44,407 nt of DNA from Candidatus Saccharimonadota bacterium. Lineage in GTDB: Bacteria; Patescibacteriota; Saccharimonadia; Saccharimonadales; Saccharimonadaceae. The DNA lies in contig JAPUEH010000001.1 of the NCBI GenBank assembly GCA_027492635.1, positions 88,266 through 132,672 on the forward strand, written 5' to 3'. Both the position numbers and the translations under genes were made by a program. Under the pieces are notes generated by a model, which did not search any database, had not been told where the DNA came from, and saw only the letters and a program-made list of their open reading frames with translations. Within the stretch, counting starts at the first letter, position 1, and each line of letters begins with the position of its first letter. Shown in pieces: positions 26,175 through 34,175 of the stretch.

Positions 26175-27049
26175 TTTTTATCCTCCATTATTTTTTTGAC
26201 AGCGGGAGTTATGTGGGTGACACTGTCGCACATTGTGACGCCGGCGCGTTGTAGCTTGGTTGTTTTGTAGCCCGCTGACTCTTGCTCGCTACCTAGGATG
26301 GCCCCGGCATGCCCAAGCTGCACCCCTGCTGGTGCGCTATGGCCGGCAATGTAACCGACGACTGGCTTGGTGGCATATTCCGATATATAGTCGGCGGCCT
26401 TGTTTTCACTTTGTCCGCCAATTTCGCCAATCATTACGATGGCATCAACGGTTTCATCTGATTGGAATTTTTTGAGACAATCAACAAAATCTAAGCCTTT
26501 GATAGGGTCGCCGCCAATACCGATGACGTAGCGTTCACCTAGACCCGATCGAGAAAGAGCCGCGACCACTTCGTAGGTGAGCGTGCCGCTGCGACTCACA
26601 ACACCAATACGGCCAGGGGTGAGGATTTGATTTGGGATGATGCCAAGCTTTGACTGCCCTGGTGTAGCGATACCGGGTGAATTGGGGCCGATGAGTCGCG
26701 AGTTACTTTTGGTTAGTTTGGCGCGTACTGCGAGCATGTCGTGGACGGGAATCCCCTCTGTGACGCAGATAATAAGTGGTATCTCGGCGTCAATAGCTTC
26801 AAACAGTGCCGCGCGTGCGTGCGTGGCAGGTACGAAGATGACACTCGCATCAACAGTGTGGTCTCTCTGGATATCCCGAATTGTTTTGTAGACAGGTACG
26901 TTATCTATATATTGCCCCGCTTTGTTTGGCGACGTGCCAGCGACAATATTAGTACCATATGCGCGCATCGCTTGAGTGTGAAAGGCGCCGTGTGAACCGG
27001 TGATACCTTGAACGATGATATTTTCTGGTGTGAAGATGTTACTATGCAT
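26171..27049 (-). CDS. sucD: Succinate-CoA ligase alpha subunit
   Basis: The start is placed at the ATG at 27049 (MHSNIFTPENIIVQG), preceded by TGGAGG with good spacing; an in-frame TTG at 27061 is less likely. The 292-residue product has the N-terminal CoA-binding fold (GITGSHGAFH) and the C-terminal ligase fold with the phosphorylated histidine, H247 in LGHAGAI. Length matches the family (about 290). With SucC it interconverts succinyl-CoA and succinate with ATP or GTP formation. It overlaps the sucC stop by 8 bases and the downstream glycosyltransferase by 4. Confidence 0.93.
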   Translation of the reverse strand: MHSNIFTPENIIVQGITGSHGAFHTQAMRAYGTNIVAGTSPNKAGQYIDNVPVYKTIRDIQRDHTVDASVIFVPATHARAALFEAIDAEIPLIICVTEGIPVHDMLAVRAKLTKSNSRLIGPNSPGIATPGQSKLGIIPNQILTPGRIGVVSRSGTLTYEVVAALSRSGLGERYVIGIGGDPIKGLDFVDCLKKFQSDETVDAIVMIGEIGGQSENKAADYISEYATKPVVGYIAGHSAPAGVQLGHAGAILGSEQESAGYKTTKLQRAGVTMCDSVTHITPAVKKIMEDKK

Positions 27050-28112
27050 TGTTGCCTCCAATACTCCCGACAGCGTTTTCGAGTGAGGCGTGAAGTGTGA
27101 GTCCGCTCTTACTTAAAATACTTCGGGCTTCATCTATATTAGTACCTTCTAGGCGGACATGAAGCGGCGGTAGGCTGCTAATTTCGTCTCGTGCGGCAAG
27201 GATTGCCCGTGCGACTTCGTCGCAGCGAGTGATACCCGCAAAGATGTTGATTACAATAGCTTCTAGGCGAGGGTAGTTCATGAGTTTACGAAACGAGGCG
27301 AGGATTGATTCTTTGTTGGCGCCGCCGCCCACATCAAGGAAGTTGGCCGGTGTATAGCCAGCTGCTTGCACGGCATCGACGGTTGCCATCGCAAGTCCTG
27401 CGCCATTGGCAATTGTCGCAATAGTGCCATTGCGATGTAGCTCTACGAAATTAGCACTCATAGGTTTGTCATAAAAATCCCAATCGGCGTGGCGAAATGC
27501 GGCGGCGTTGTCGAGCTCCATTTTGCAGTCAGCGGCTACGAGTTTGCCGTCTGCTGTGACGACAAGTGGATTAATTTCGAGTAGTAGCGCGTCGTTGGTG
27601 TGCATGCAATTAAGTAGATTTTGCAGCAGCTCGCCGAGTGCAAATTCTTGATCCTCAAGCCCTAGGTATTCCGCTAGCGTAAGAGCGGTGGCCTCGATGG
27701 GTCGCACGCCAATTACTTCGCGAAAAAAAGCTTCGACAGGCTGCGACTCGATATCTACGCCACCGTCTTTGTGCGCCAGGAGGACGATCGCCTGTTCGTC
27801 ACGATTAACGGTGAGGTTGAGGTATATTTCTTGGTCGATATCTACCAGCTCTTCGGCTAATACGCTGACTGCCTGGTAACCTTCTATGTCTGCACTAAAA
27901 ACCTTAGGAAGTGTTTGCTCAAGCTCGGCTTGTGTTTTTACGATTTGTATACCGCCGTATTTGTTGCGCCGCCCGGTGAGTACTTGGGATTTGAGTATTG
28001 TCGGGAAGATAGATAAAAAATCATCCTCGGGACCGGTAATTAATTGTGACTTTGGGGTTGAAATGCCGCTAGCGGCGAGTAGTTTTTTTGCTTCATATTC
28101 AAGGAGTTTCAT
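27042..28112 (-). CDS. sucC: Succinate-CoA ligase beta subunit
   Basis: The 356-residue product starts MKLLEYEAKKLLAASGI, the typical SucC N-terminus, and has an ATP-grasp domain followed by a C-terminal CoA-ligase domain (FLDVGGGANKESILASF, then INIFAGITRCDEVA). It is about 30 residues shorter than the usual 388, mostly in the ATP-grasp part. No other TCA-cycle gene is in the window. A TATACT on its strand at 28126-28121 lies 8 bases before the ATG, so the mRNA is probably leaderless. Confidence 0.93.
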   Translation of the reverse strand: MKLLEYEAKKLLAASGISTPKSQLITGPEDDFLSIFPTILKSQVLTGRRNKYGGIQIVKTQAELEQTLPKVFSADIEGYQAVSVLAEELVDIDQEIYLNLTVNRDEQAIVLLAHKDGGVDIESQPVEAFFREVIGVRPIEATALTLAEYLGLEDQEFALGELLQNLLNCMHTNDALLLEINPLVVTADGKLVAADCKMELDNAAAFRHADWDFYDKPMSANFVELHRNGTIATIANGAGLAMATVDAVQAAGYTPANFLDVGGGANKESILASFRKLMNYPRLEAIVINIFAGITRCDEVARAILAARDEISSLPPLHVRLEGTNIDEARSILSKSGLTLHASLENAVGSIGGNNA

Positions 28113-28120
28113 CTTCTATT

Positions 28121-28129
28121 AGTATATCA
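28121..28129 (-). promoter_or_regulatory. Extended -10 promoter of the sucCD-GT operon
   Basis: On the - strand TGATATACT occupies 28129-28121, an extended -10 with no clear -35. The sucC ATG follows after 8 bases. Confidence 0.45.
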
Positions 28130-28180
28130 TTGATACTCTAGGTGTATTCTTGGAGTGACACGAGCTGGAGGCTGAAACGG

Positions 28181-28537
28181 CTATTTTTTGGTCGATAGTC
28201 GAATTGAGAGCTCTTGATGCAGGTCGTTGAGACGTTTCTCTGTTTTGTCTAGGCGGCTCGATAGGCTGTTGGTGAGATAAAGCAGGAATACAATGGCAGT
28301 AATTTGCACAACGTCAAATAGACTAAGGGAGTCTGTATCTGTGTAATTGTTGGCGAAAAGCCAGTGATACACTGGCTCGGCGGCAACAAGGCCGCAGAGA
28401 AGTATGAGCCACGCAAGTAGCTGCATAGATGCACGCCGTCGTGTAATACGTTTCATTTTGTAGCGCGTAATAATACCCGTGACAGCAAGTAGTACAAAAG
28501 GAAGATTGAGTAGTAATAGCAAAAGGTAACGACTCAT
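28181..28537 (-). CDS. DUF2304-like membrane protein
   Basis: The 118-residue product has three likely membrane helices (about 3-24, 39-58 and 72-92) and a charged C-terminal helix (LSSRLDKTEKRLNDLHQEL). Size, topology and position directly after a GT2 gene fit the DUF2304 family, thought to be membrane partners of dolichyl-phosphate-mannose-synthase-like transferases. It overlaps the GT2 gene by 4 bases. Confidence 0.8.
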   Translation of the reverse strand: MSRYLLLLLLNLPFVLLAVTGIITRYKMKRITRRRASMQLLAWLILLCGLVAAEPVYHWLFANNYTDTDSLSLFDVVQITAIVFLLYLTNSLSSRLDKTEKRLNDLHQELSIRLSTKK

Positions 28538-29245
28538 CGAAATACCTCCGAAAGTCGGCGAGCCAAAAGACTGCGTATGATATTGAGTGCATTCCAGTTG
28601 CTTTGGCCTTTACCTTTCGAATAGTCGGTATAGATGGCTTGTATAGGGTACTCATCAATAGTAAGTCCAAGTTGATGGGCGCGCCAAAGCATTTCCGAGC
28701 AGAATTCATAGCCATGCGATTTCCATTCGAGTTCTGCAAGAGCTCGCTGCGAAAAAATCCGTAGTCCAGATTGTGAATCGGTCGAGTTGATACCAAATAA
28801 TAAATAGGTAACAGTGCTTAAGCCTTTGTTGCCTAGCACTTTTATACGTGACATACCTTCGCTGTCTATGAGACGACTGCCGATGAGTAAATCTGCGCCG
28901 TTTTCCTCGATTGTTTGGATGCCATGAATCACGTCTTCTGGTGCGTGCTGCCCGTCTGCGTCCATAGTGGCCGCATAATCAAATCCTTGTTGATTTGCGT
29001 AACTAAGACCTGTTGCTGTGGCGCCACCAGCACCAGAGTTAAGGATATGGTCGATAACCGTCACTCCGGCGCGCTTAGCTTCGCTTGAAGTGTTGTCGGG
29101 TGAGCCGTCATTTACGACAACCATTTCGTAGGTGTGAGCCCTATCTTTTTTGAAAGCTTTTTTACTTTTTTTGTAATACGTCGTATAGTACTGCCGCCTC
29201 TTTGTAGGCAGGAATCACAACACACACTTTTGTTGACTTGCTCAT
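28534..29245 (-). pseudogene. GT2 glycosyltransferase (DPM1-like) interrupted by a one-base frameshift
   Basis: The intact part (28534-29124) reads MVVVNDGSPDN at its start, which is the middle of the nucleotide-binding fold, so the N-terminus is missing. It is found upstream in another frame: from the ATG at 29245 the sequence reads SKSTKVCVVIPAYKEAAVLY, then stops at a run of seven A (T on the + strand, 29166-29172). With six A instead of seven the two parts join into one protein of about 236 residues. The body has DADGQ, the metal-binding motif, and a GSR segment. It probably made or makes a polyprenyl-phosphate sugar. A sequencing error in the homopolymer, transcriptional slippage or a true mutation are all possible. 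Confidence 0.85.
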
Positions 29246-29268
29246 TTAAATATTATTTTATCACATAA

Positions 29269-30288
29269 CTAACTTTTGCCAGTGAAGATTTTTCTAAAAT
29301 TACGAAGACCTGTCTGCTCGGGAGGGATATCATGAAGAATAATACTGGATATATAGTCGCTACTCACTTGACGATCTTTTTGGATACGTCGTCTTCCGGC
29401 TATGCTATGCGGGAGTAATAGGATGGATTGCGCCAAGCCTTGCATCGCTGGCCAGCCCTGTCCGCGTACAACTGCATTTCCGAATATTAGCATATAGGCC
29501 AAAGTAAAACGAGGCAGGATAGTAAACATGAGGCGCGTTGGAACGTTTTTTATACATACAACAGGAAGATTTTTGAAGGTTTGTCGTACGGCAAGGCCAG
29601 GCACCTTGTTGGTACTGGCGCTTAGTTTGTGATAGGCGATTGCTTGCGGCGTATAGCGTACTTTGTAGCCTGCGAGTTGCGTACGGAAGCTAAAATCGAC
29701 ATCTTCAAAGTACATAAAAAGCTTCTCGTCCAATATACCTACCTCATGAAACACTTTGCTGCGCGCGATAAAACCACCGCCGGTTGCGCCAAATATATAC
29801 TCAGCCTTATTCGGCGCGTTTACAAGTAGCCCATCGCGTCCGCGCGGCCCGGGAATACCCCATGTTGTATAAAAGTCACCAGTAGTGTCTAGTGTTTTTT
29901 TGTCGGTTCGTGCAAGTATCCCGGTGGCAATGCCAGTTATCTCGTCTTGATCGAGCTCGTTAATAAGAGATGCAACCCATCTCTTATCGGCTACAGCATC
30001 GGGATTGAGGGTTCCTATATACTTGTAGTTGTTTTTAAGCGCTGTTTTTACGCCGACATTTATACCTCCTGTGAAACCAGAGTTTACAGAGTTCTCGATT
30101 AGCTTGATCGAGTCATCTGGCTTACTCTTTATGTATTTTTTTATGATCTCTATGGAGTTGTCTGAGGATGCATTATCGACAATCAGGATATCTGGCACTC
30201 CATCTTCCTGGTCGAGTAAAGAGTCTGCGCACTTAAGTGTGTCTTCGGCGCAGTTCCAGTTGAGTATTACGATAGCGACTCTGTTCAT
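29269..30288 (-). CDS. GT2 glycosyltransferase, rhamnosyltransferase-like
   Basis: The 339-residue product begins VAIVILNWNCAEDTLKCADS, has VDNASSDNS for nucleotide binding, NPDA as the DxD-equivalent, and GGGFIARSKVFHEVGILDE followed by FEDVDFSFR, the catalytic ED motif of WbbL/RfbN-like enzymes. A C-terminal hydrophobic stretch (about 255-290) may attach it to the membrane. It likely adds a deoxyhexose or similar sugar to a surface glycan. It diverges from the ABC exporter, with only 35 bases between the start codons. Confidence 0.9.
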   Translation of the reverse strand: MNRVAIVILNWNCAEDTLKCADSLLDQEDGVPDILIVDNASSDNSIEIIKKYIKSKPDDSIKLIENSVNSGFTGGINVGVKTALKNNYKYIGTLNPDAVADKRWVASLINELDQDEITGIATGILARTDKKTLDTTGDFYTTWGIPGPRGRDGLLVNAPNKAEYIFGATGGGFIARSKVFHEVGILDEKLFMYFEDVDFSFRTQLAGYKVRYTPQAIAYHKLSASTNKVPGLAVRQTFKNLPVVCIKNVPTRLMFTILPRFTLAYMLIFGNAVVRGQGWPAMQGLAQSILLLPHSIAGRRRIQKDRQVSSDYISSIILHDIPPEQTGLRNFRKIFTGKS

Positions 30289-30300
30289 AATCTACTATCT

Positions 30301-30310
30301 ATCATATAAT
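30301..30310. promoter_or_regulatory. Overlapping divergent -10 elements
   Basis: TATAAT on the + strand (30305-30310) and TATGAT on the - strand (30306-30301) share two bases in the 35-bp gap between the GT2 gene and the exporter operon. On the + side GGAG at 30315-30318 precedes the ATG at 30324. Confidence 0.5.
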
Positions 30311-30323
30311 TATTGGAGTAACT

Positions 30324-31142
30324 ATGAAACTATCTAATATTATGAGCCGACAAAATCGCATCCTTTTGCGTGAACTTGTAGTAACTGACTTCAAATTGCG
30401 CTATCAAGGCTCTGTACTTGGGTATGTGTGGTCGCTTCTGAAGCCACTTATGCTTTTTGCGATTATGTTTGTCGTATTTGTTCACTTTTTGCGATTTGGC
30501 GCAGGCGTGCCGCATTTTGCTGTGTCTCTTCTGCTCGGTATAATTCTCTGGTCATTTTTTACAGAGTCTACGACACAGGGCATGCAGGCAATAGTAGGTC
30601 GAGGTGACCTTATTCGAAAGATTAACTTCCCTAAATATATTATTGTTATATCAGGTACAATATCGGCACTTATCAACCTTGTCCTTAATCTGATAGTGGT
30701 ATTTGTATTTATGCTGTTTGACGGAGTGCATTTCACCTGGAGTCTACTGCTATTTCCTGTCACATTGTTTGTTATTTACTCCTTTTCTCTTGGAATCGCC
30801 TTTTTTTTGGCTGCTGCATATGTCAAATATCGAGATATCTCACATCTTTGGGAGGTGTTTCTTCAGGGGCTTTTTTATGCAACTCCGATTATCTACCCCC
30901 TGCAAATGGTCGTCTCTATAGGTGGTCAGTTTGCAGCACAACTACTCATGTTGAGCCCGATAGCTGTGCTTTTTCAGTTAGCACGAGCACAAGTGGTGGG
31001 GCATGAGCATACAATTACTGCCGACCAACTTTTTAGCAATCCAATCTACCTCGCACTTCCCTATGTGATTGTTGCAGGCACTATAGTGCTCGCGACAGTG
31101 TATTTCAGAAAGAGCCAGAAATATTTTGCGGAGAGAGTATAA
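30324..31142 (+). CDS. ABC-2 type polysaccharide export permease
   Basis: The 272-residue product has about six membrane helices and the ABC-2 permease start (FKLRYQGSVLGYVWSLLKP) typical of Wzm/TagG/RfbA exporters. Together with the ATPase encoded next it would move a lipid-linked polysaccharide or teichoic-acid-like polymer across the membrane. GGAG lies 5 bases before the ATG. One base separates its stop from the ATPase start. Confidence 0.92.
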   Translation: MKLSNIMSRQNRILLRELVVTDFKLRYQGSVLGYVWSLLKPLMLFAIMFVVFVHFLRFGAGVPHFAVSLLLGIILWSFFTESTTQGMQAIVGRGDLIRKINFPKYIIVISGTISALINLVLNLIVVFVFMLFDGVHFTWSLLLFPVTLFVIYSFSLGIAFFLAAAYVKYRDISHLWEVFLQGLFYATPIIYPLQMVVSIGGQFAAQLLMLSPIAVLFQLARAQVVGHEHTITADQLFSNPIYLALPYVIVAGTIVLATVYFRKSQKYFAERV

Positions 31143-31143
31143 G

Positions 31144-32346
31144 ATGTCAGACAAAAAAGAAGTTGCAATCTCGGTTAAGAATCTACACAAAACGTTCAAG
31201 TTGCCGCACGAACAACACTCTGGACTGAAGCAATTACTCGTCAGTGTTCTCAACCGAAATAGAAAGAAGGGCTACGAGCTTCAGCACGTACTCAAAGGCC
31301 TTGATTTTGACATAGAGGAAGGCGATTTCTTCGGTATAGTAGGCCGCAACGGCAGCGGTAAAAGTACACTACTTAAGACACTGGCAGGTATCTACAGTCC
31401 GGAAAAAGGTGCCGTACAGATAAATGGTACGCTTGTTCCGTTTATCGAGCTGGGTGTTGGTTTTAATCCCGAGTTAACTGGTCGCGAAAACGTGTTCCTC
31501 AATGGAGCATTGCTCGGATTTAGTCGAGACGAGATGAGTGCGATGTATGACGATATCGTAAAGTTTGCCGAACTCGAAAAGTTTATGGATCAGAAGCTTA
31601 AGAACTATTCGAGTGGCATGCAGGTACGTTTGGCGTTTTCTATCGCTATCCGAGCAGATGCCGACATACTCCTGCTAGACGAAGTACTGGCCGTGGGTGA
31701 CGAAGCGTTCCAACGTAAATGCGTTAACTATTTCTCCGACCTAAAGAAAAACAAGAAAACAGTCATACTGGTTACTCACGATATGAGTTCTGTGAGAAAA
31801 TTTTGCAACAAAGCAATCTTGATAGATAAGGGTGTGGTCATTGCGCAAGGTGACCCAAATGAGGTAGCAGATAGCTATTCAAAACAATTTATTGCCAATA
31901 ACCAGACATCAATCAAAAAGAAACATCGTTTTGGTACGGGTGAAGTCATCTATGACAACATGCAGTATGATCTCTCGGACGATATCTTCAAATTGGAATT
32001 TGACATCATAAACAAAACCGACCAAGCATACAGCGATGTTACTATGGGGTTTGATTTTTGTGTCAATGACGAGATTGTGATAGGCAACGATACGCGTTTT
32101 ATCGGCAAATACAAGAACGGATTGAAGCTCGACGCACATCAGAGAAAACATCTTGTTGTGAAGTTTAAGAACGACTTCGGTAAACATCAGTTTACCTTGA
32201 ACGCAAATATTACCACTGGCCTCGGCATGAATGTCACTGATTATATGCGGTCTGCGCTGCAGTTTGATTCAAATAACGTGCGCTATGCCGACGCCTGGAA
32301 AGTGCTTTCTCATCCAGAGATAATCGAGGTAGAAGAAGGAAGGTGA
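31144..32346 (+). CDS. ABC transporter ATPase with Wzt-like C-terminal domain
   Basis: The start is set at ATG 31144 (MSDKKEVAIS), with GGAGAG about 8 bases upstream; an in-frame TTG at 31126 would overlap the permease. The 400-residue product has Walker A GRNGSGKS at 67-74, signature YSSGMQ near 155-160, Walker B LLLDE at 176-180 and H212. After about residue 255 a beta-rich domain follows, in the position of the carbohydrate-binding domain of Wzt, which selects the exported glycan. Its stop overlaps the next GTG (GTGA). Confidence 0.92.
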   Translation: MSDKKEVAISVKNLHKTFKLPHEQHSGLKQLLVSVLNRNRKKGYELQHVLKGLDFDIEEGDFFGIVGRNGSGKSTLLKTLAGIYSPEKGAVQINGTLVPFIELGVGFNPELTGRENVFLNGALLGFSRDEMSAMYDDIVKFAELEKFMDQKLKNYSSGMQVRLAFSIAIRADADILLLDEVLAVGDEAFQRKCVNYFSDLKKNKKTVILVTHDMSSVRKFCNKAILIDKGVVIAQGDPNEVADSYSKQFIANNQTSIKKKHRFGTGEVIYDNMQYDLSDDIFKLEFDIINKTDQAYSDVTMGFDFCVNDEIVIGNDTRFIGKYKNGLKLDAHQRKHLVVKFKNDFGKHQFTLNANITTGLGMNVTDYMRSALQFDSNNVRYADAWKVLSHPEIIEVEEGR

Positions 32347-34175
32347 AAAGATTTCACCCTCTTGTGTCCTGTGTTATACCGATCTATAACGCCGAGGACT
32401 ATCTAGATCAGGGGATTAGTTCACTTCTTGCGCAAACATATGACAATCTAGAGATTGTTCTAGTGGACGATCATAGTACTGATGAATCGTGGAGTATTTG
32501 TCAAAAATATGTGGCGGATTATCCAAATGTGCATGCGTATAAGACCGAGCAAAATTCCGGAGGTCCTTTGCGTGGACGCGAAAAGGGAATCCGCGAAGCA
32601 AACGGTGAATGGATAACCTTCATGGACTGCGATGATTATGTGAAAGCTGGCTATATTGAGAATTTAGTCAAGACGACGGAAGACGGGAAGTACGATATCG
32701 CGGTAACCGGACATTCAAGGTTATATCCCGATGACAGGGTGGAAGACTTTGTCTGGGAAGATTACTCGCAGACGAGCCAACAGCGGCTTGCGGCGTTTTA
32801 TGAGCATTATTTTCTTGACCAGAATTTTTGGACCGATCCAGCAGATACAGTAGGCCAAAATCTGGTAAGGGCAAGCGTTGCAAAAAGTACTGATTTATCT
32901 AAATATTCCAGTAAGGTATGGGCCGAAGATACTTTGATGGCGTTAGCTTTCCTGGAAAATAGTAAAAATGGCGTTAATTTTGTTGACCATCATGACTTTC
33001 TGTGGCGACAACGAGAAGGGTCTGGATCACACGGTGGGTTCTTGATGACAGCGAATCGGTCTGAGTTTTACGAGGCCTGCAACGATATTTTCAATAGAAA
33101 AAAACTGTTTCCGACAGTATCGATCATCGTGCCCATCTATAAGGTTGAGAAGTATCTTGTCGAGTGCATAGACTCACTGCTCACTCAGACATATTCGAAC
33201 CTAGAGATTATCCTAGTTGACGATGAATCTCCCGATAAATCAGGAGAAATAGCCGATGAATACGCCAAAAAAGATTCGCGAATCACAGTAATCCACAAGC
33301 CAAAAAACGAAGGACTCAATATGGCGAGAGCGACGGGATTTGCGGGCTCGACGGGTGAGTATGTGATGTTTGTGGATAGTGATGATATGTTGGTGTATGA
33401 CTGTGTAGAGAAGACTCTTCGATTGTTGCTTAAGTATAAAGCTGATTTTGTACGATTTGATAAGTCTCATTTTTCTGATAGCACCGAATCTCTTGGTGAA
33501 ATACGCCAGCCGGAAGAGATAGAAGAGAGTGTGGACGGCAAAGGTAATATGCTGACGGTAAATCTCACAAGGGGAACTATAACAGTATGGGGTGCACTCT
33601 ACAAGAGAAGCGTAGTAGAGGCAGTTGACTGGAAGCAAGTCAACTACCGCATTTATGAAGACAACTTCTGGTCGCTAAGTTTACTCGAAACAGCTTCTAG
33701 AGGGGTATATCTTTCATATATTGGTTACTTATATCGATCTGGCGAAGGTACGCTCAGCAGGCGTGTTACGGGCAATAGCTTCAATGGCAAGCCGGTCGGC
33801 TATCTAGAATTTATTGTACTGCTATCTAATAAATTGAGAGATTTCAATACCAGACATCAGTTGGATTGCGAAGATGCAATTCAAGGCGCAGAAAATTGGC
33901 TGTGGAGTCACCGGTTGGAGCAGATATGCAGAGTATCTGACTGGAAACCTGAGAAACATGATGAGGAGTATGTGATTTTTCTACTGAAGTGGATCTTACG
34001 TGACAAGACACTACTGGAGGAAGATGTGCGGCTGCAAGCATCACGAATCACAGAGCTAGAGGGTATACTTACACAGAGGGATATTCAGCTTGCGAGCTAC
34101 CAAGGCTTCAAGAGGTCGGCGCGCTTGCTCGCAGGCAATATGAAACGTCGCATAAAAAAGGATATGGGTGGATGA
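32343..34175 (+). CDS. Tandem GT2 glycosyltransferase
   Basis: The 610-residue product has two GT-A domains. The first (about 6-230) has VSCVIPIYNAEDYL, VDDHSTDES and MDCDD. The second (about 258-500) has VSIIVPIYKVEKYL, VDDESPDKS and VDSDD near 343. A short coiled coil follows, and a basic tail (GFKRSARLLAGNMKRRIKK) that recurs at the end of the next protein. Two transferases in one chain suggest alternating sugar addition to a repeat unit. The start is GTG at 32343, overlapping the ATPase stop by 4 bases, and the stop overlaps the next ATG by 4. Confidence 0.9.
   Translation: MKRFHPLVSCVIPIYNAEDYLDQGISSLLAQTYDNLEIVLVDDHSTDESWSICQKYVADYPNVHAYKTEQNSGGPLRGREKGIREANGEWITFMDCDDYVKAGYIENLVKTTEDGKYDIAVTGHSRLYPDDRVEDFVWEDYSQTSQQRLAAFYEHYFLDQNFWTDPADTVGQNLVRASVAKSTDLSKYSSKVWAEDTLMALAFLENSKNGVNFVDHHDFLWRQREGSGSHGGFLMTANRSEFYEACNDIFNRKKLFPTVSIIVPIYKVEKYLVECIDSLLTQTYSNLEIILVDDESPDKSGEIADEYAKKDSRITVIHKPKNEGLNMARATGFAGSTGEYVMFVDSDDMLVYDCVEKTLRLLLKYKADFVRFDKSHFSDSTESLGEIRQPEEIEESVDGKGNMLTVNLTRGTITVWGALYKRSVVEAVDWKQVNYRIYEDNFWSLSLLETASRGVYLSYIGYLYRSGEGTLSRRVTGNSFNGKPVGYLEFIVLLSNKLRDFNTRHQLDCEDAIQGAENWLWSHRLEQICRVSDWKPEKHDEEYVIFLLKWILRDKTLLEEDVRLQASRITELEGILTQRDIQLASYQGFKRSARLLAGNMKRRIKKDMGG

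Noticed and set aside
27050-27061. TTG start for sucD at 27061
   Set aside because: It would overlap the TGGAGG ribosome-binding site of the better ATG at 27049.
29160-29180. A dnaX-like slippery heptamer (A AAA AAG) at the GT2 break, suggesting programmed -1 frameshifting
   Set aside because: A -1 shift leads into a frame that ends before the catalytic body; the body needs a +1 shift (or loss of one A), so the dnaX mechanism does not explain it.
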